NCBI GenBank assembly: GCA_965153455.1
Contig: OZ234503.1
Location: 12,219,118 to 12,283,117 of the forward strand
From: Sphagnum compactum
Lineage: Eukaryota > Bryophyta > Sphagnopsida > Sphagnales
DNA: 64,000 bases
Direction: 5' to 3'
The stretch's first letter is position 1; every line of letters begins with the position of its first letter. The translations under genes were made by a program, and so were the position numbers. Shown here one piece after another: positions 61,644 through 64,000 of this stretch. Under the pieces are notes generated by a model that was not told the DNA's origin, ran no database searches, and saw only the letters and a list, made by a program, of their open reading frames with translations.

Positions 61644-63239
61644 ATGATGGTGAAGCCCGGTGTGCTCATGCACCGCTCCCTGCCCGACATCCAAGGTTTG
61701 CTGGAGCCTAAGTACAGAGTGTTCCCGCTGTGGGAGCAGAGCGACAAAGAAGCATATTTGGCTGAAAATGCGGAGTCCATCCGTGGACTCATAGCTTCCG
61801 CTGCAATGTGGGTGGATGCTGCGCTCATCGACAAGCTGCCGAAGCTCGAAATTGTGTCCAAAACCGGTGTTGGAGTTGACAGGGTGTGTGTGTGTTGTTG
61901 TTGTTCCTGCTGAAATTAGGGTTATTATGGTCTTTGCATAGGTTTTAGGGTTTTAGGGTTTGGGGCTTGAGATGGAGATCAGGAATTAGGGAAAGTCTGC
62001 TTGCTTGCTTGCTTGCTTCTTGTAGTAGTAGTAGTAGTAGGGTAGTGATCAGGACTCCTCAGTCTTCCTGCAGGCACTAACTTTTCAGTATTCAGTGCAT
62101 GAATGGAAATGTCAGGTAGATCTGCACAAGTGCAAGGAACGTGGGATTGCTGTTACCAATACACCTGATGTTGGCACCGACGACTGTGCAGATATGGCCA
62201 TAGGATTGCTGCTGGCCACCATGCGCCACATTTGTGCAGCTGACCGCTTTGTGCGCAAGGGCTTGTGGCCAAAGCTTGGAAATTATCCCACCTTCACTCA
62301 CAAGGTACAGAAGATTATTTTACCCTTTGTTGTCTGCTGACCTGATTTCACCTCTGAGTTGTGTAATGCTGCAGCCATCTGTGACTTCGAAGGAATTTGT
62401 TAAGCTGTTGTGTGATCAGTGGTCATGTGTGAACATGGAATATCCATCCAGATGAGTGGCAAGCGTTTGGGTATAGTTGGACTTGGTCGGATTGGCCTGG
62501 CTGTAGCAAAGAGAGCTGAGGCATTTGGTTGCAAAATCTCCTACCTTGCAAGAACAGAGAAGAGTGGACTTCCCTACAAGTTCTATGCTACTGTACTTGA
62601 GCTCGCCAAGAACTCAGACATGCTAGTGCTTACTTGCACTCTGACAAAACAGACAACCCATCTTGTTGGTCGTGAAGTCTTGGATGCACTGGGACCTGAG
62701 GTATAAACCTTCTAAGTCCCAGCTTGTAAAAATTCGAGCAGTGTCAGATGCTTTCCATCTTGTGGTGATAGGTATGGCCTGCTGCATACATGTGGTGCTT
62801 GTATGTTTCAAAGGTTATTGTAAGCTTGCTGGCATGGGAGGAAATAGTGGGTGTCTTCAACAGAGATAATTATACTGATATTGTTAGTTTCCAATGAATG
62901 CTAGATCATATGGGTCATGGGTAAAGTCTTTAAAAGCAGGTCTTTGTTGGACAATCTTTCCAGGGATTCCTTGTCAATATTGCCAGAGGTCCAGTGGTAG
63001 ATGAACAGGAGCTAGTAAAGGCTCTGGTTGAAGAACGGATTGCTGGTGCTGGTTTAGATGTTTTCGAAAATGAGCCTCAGGTGCCACAAGAGTTGTGGAA
63101 CATGGAGAATGTGGTTTTGTTGCCCCACATGGCCTGCGCCACCCGCAACACAGCCAAGGCGATTCTAGAACTTGTTGTCAGCAACTTGGATGCTCACTTC
63201 TCAGGCAAGCCTTTGTTAACTCCTTATGTGGATGATTAA
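61644..63239 (+). CDS. Hydroxypyruvate/glyoxylate reductase (HPR2-type)
   Basis: NAD(P)H-dependent D-2-hydroxyacid dehydrogenase reducing hydroxypyruvate and glyoxylate, the cytosolic bypass of photorespiration in the HPR2/HPR3 group. Exons are 61644-61883, 62116-62304, 62452-62700 and 62964-63239, all phase 0, giving 317 residues (the family is about 313-320). In order: substrate domain with [42 protein letters not shown], dinucleotide fold GIVGLGRIG, then [17 protein letters not shown] (catalytic Arg), [16 protein letters not shown] (Glu) and [11 protein letters not shown] (His). There is no N-terminal transit peptide and no C-terminal SKL-type peroxisome signal, which supports a cytosolic enzyme. 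The start is the first of two tandem Met codons. Intron 1 carries TTTAGGG-like, (CTTG)n and (TAG)n repeats. Confidence 0.94.
61941..62041. repeat. Telomere-like, (CTTG)n and (TAG)n repeats in intron 1
   Basis: GGTTTTAGGGTTTTAGGG at the start, then five CTTG units, then six TAG units, all inside the first reductase intron. Confidence 0.9.
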
Positions 63240-64000
63240 AAGGGGCAGCTAATTGGCTGCAGATTTGTTTCTCTAGATTGAAATCAGAGTTGCTCTATTA
63301 CAATGTGTAATGGAATGGCCTTACCCTTGCCCCTAATGGGCTCACTGGGCACCTTACCCAATAGAATGGACAGGTTGTTGACCATTCCATAGTACGTAGT
63401 TTCCATCTGCATACATCCTGTGCCCAAGAGATGATGAAAGACAGAAGTAGTGTGGCAGGCAGCTTGTAGGGACCAACAGGTATCTCCTGCTTGAGACTGT
63501 GGCTTGCTCTTGCCAGGACACAATTGTTTCCAGAAGGAATTGCTGTTGAATAGGGCTATTGTACTCTGTCAGTAGGTGCATTCATAGTGGACTTCTTGTG
63601 TATTTGCTTAGGAGACTCAGTTTGCAAATCTCTGTACTAACTTCAAAATTCTCTAGCAAAGGGAGCCCACCTGTCTGGGTGTCACATTTACTACAATTCC
63701 CCAAGGTTGTATGAAACTTGGAAGATAGTAACATGAGATGTGCATGTCTATAGTTTACAGTGTGATGGGCAGAGAAGTAGCATGAGATATGATCCAGGCA
63801 TTTAATGTAACAAGAATCTGATGTTTCCACATGAACATATCTGATCCATCTGCCTGCTCAAATGAGCAATCTTTTCAGATTGTTTATGACATTCAATAAG
63901 AAATGCATATTTGGGCAACAATGCATATCTCAAGATCCTGTACACAAGATTGCATCTAGGAGTGTTTGCTTGCATTACGAAGCCACCTGTGTTTGCTTGC
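63240..64000. other. Reductase 3' UTR and downstream flank
   Basis: No further coding region recognised up to the window end. Confidence 0.5.

Overview
This window is nuclear DNA of a land plant. The evidence is: spliced genes with GT-AG introns; plant families (class II LOB-domain factor, CYP73A cinnamate 4-hydroxylase, ABCB/MDR transporter, HPR2-type hydroxypyruvate reductase); many short TTTAGGG-type interstitial repeats; and a retrotransposon primer-binding site complementary to plant initiator tRNA-Met. Short introns (about 80-550 bp) in a gene-poor, AT-rich background and an extra early intron in the C4H gene are compatible with a spore-bearing plant such as a moss or lycophyte, but the lineage cannot be fixed from the sequence alone.

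Layout. (1) 346-5488 (+): the 3' three quarters of an ABCB full transporter; its first membrane domain lies left of the window. (2) 5489-17300: intergenic, with a pogo-like DNA transposon derivative (6619-7048), a G-poor tract, degenerate A-rich repeats, and a cluster of related LTRs (13457-16520) including a PBS-bearing inverted copy and a nested solo LTR. (3) 17748-20407 (+): an intact eight-exon Bin3/MePCE-type RNA cap methyltransferase, followed by a SINE-like insertion with a perfect 16-bp target duplication and a Tourist-like MITE. (4) 22362-25197 (-): an intact eight-exon TLC-domain membrane protein. (5) 26467-28744 (-): an intact four-exon C4H. (6) 28745-45893: a 17-kb gene desert with hairpins, foldbacks and local duplications. 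(7) 45894-47316 (-): a two-exon class II LBD transcription factor. (8) 47317-61643: a second desert, rich in simple repeats near the LBD 5' end, with two MITEs and a satellite-like tandem. (9) 61644-63239 (+): an intact four-exon hydroxypyruvate/glyoxylate reductase.

The genes are independent transcription units, not a functional cluster: membrane transport, snRNA capping, ER membrane/lipid biology, phenylpropanoid entry, transcriptional control and photorespiratory bypass. Every exon model below was joined by hand, and the stated exon lengths sum to an open frame in all six genes; for the ABCB gene this requires one predicted 13-nt microexon. I found no CRISPR array, no convincing tRNA or rRNA gene, and no previously undescribed gene system. 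What is unusual here is mainly the repeat biology.
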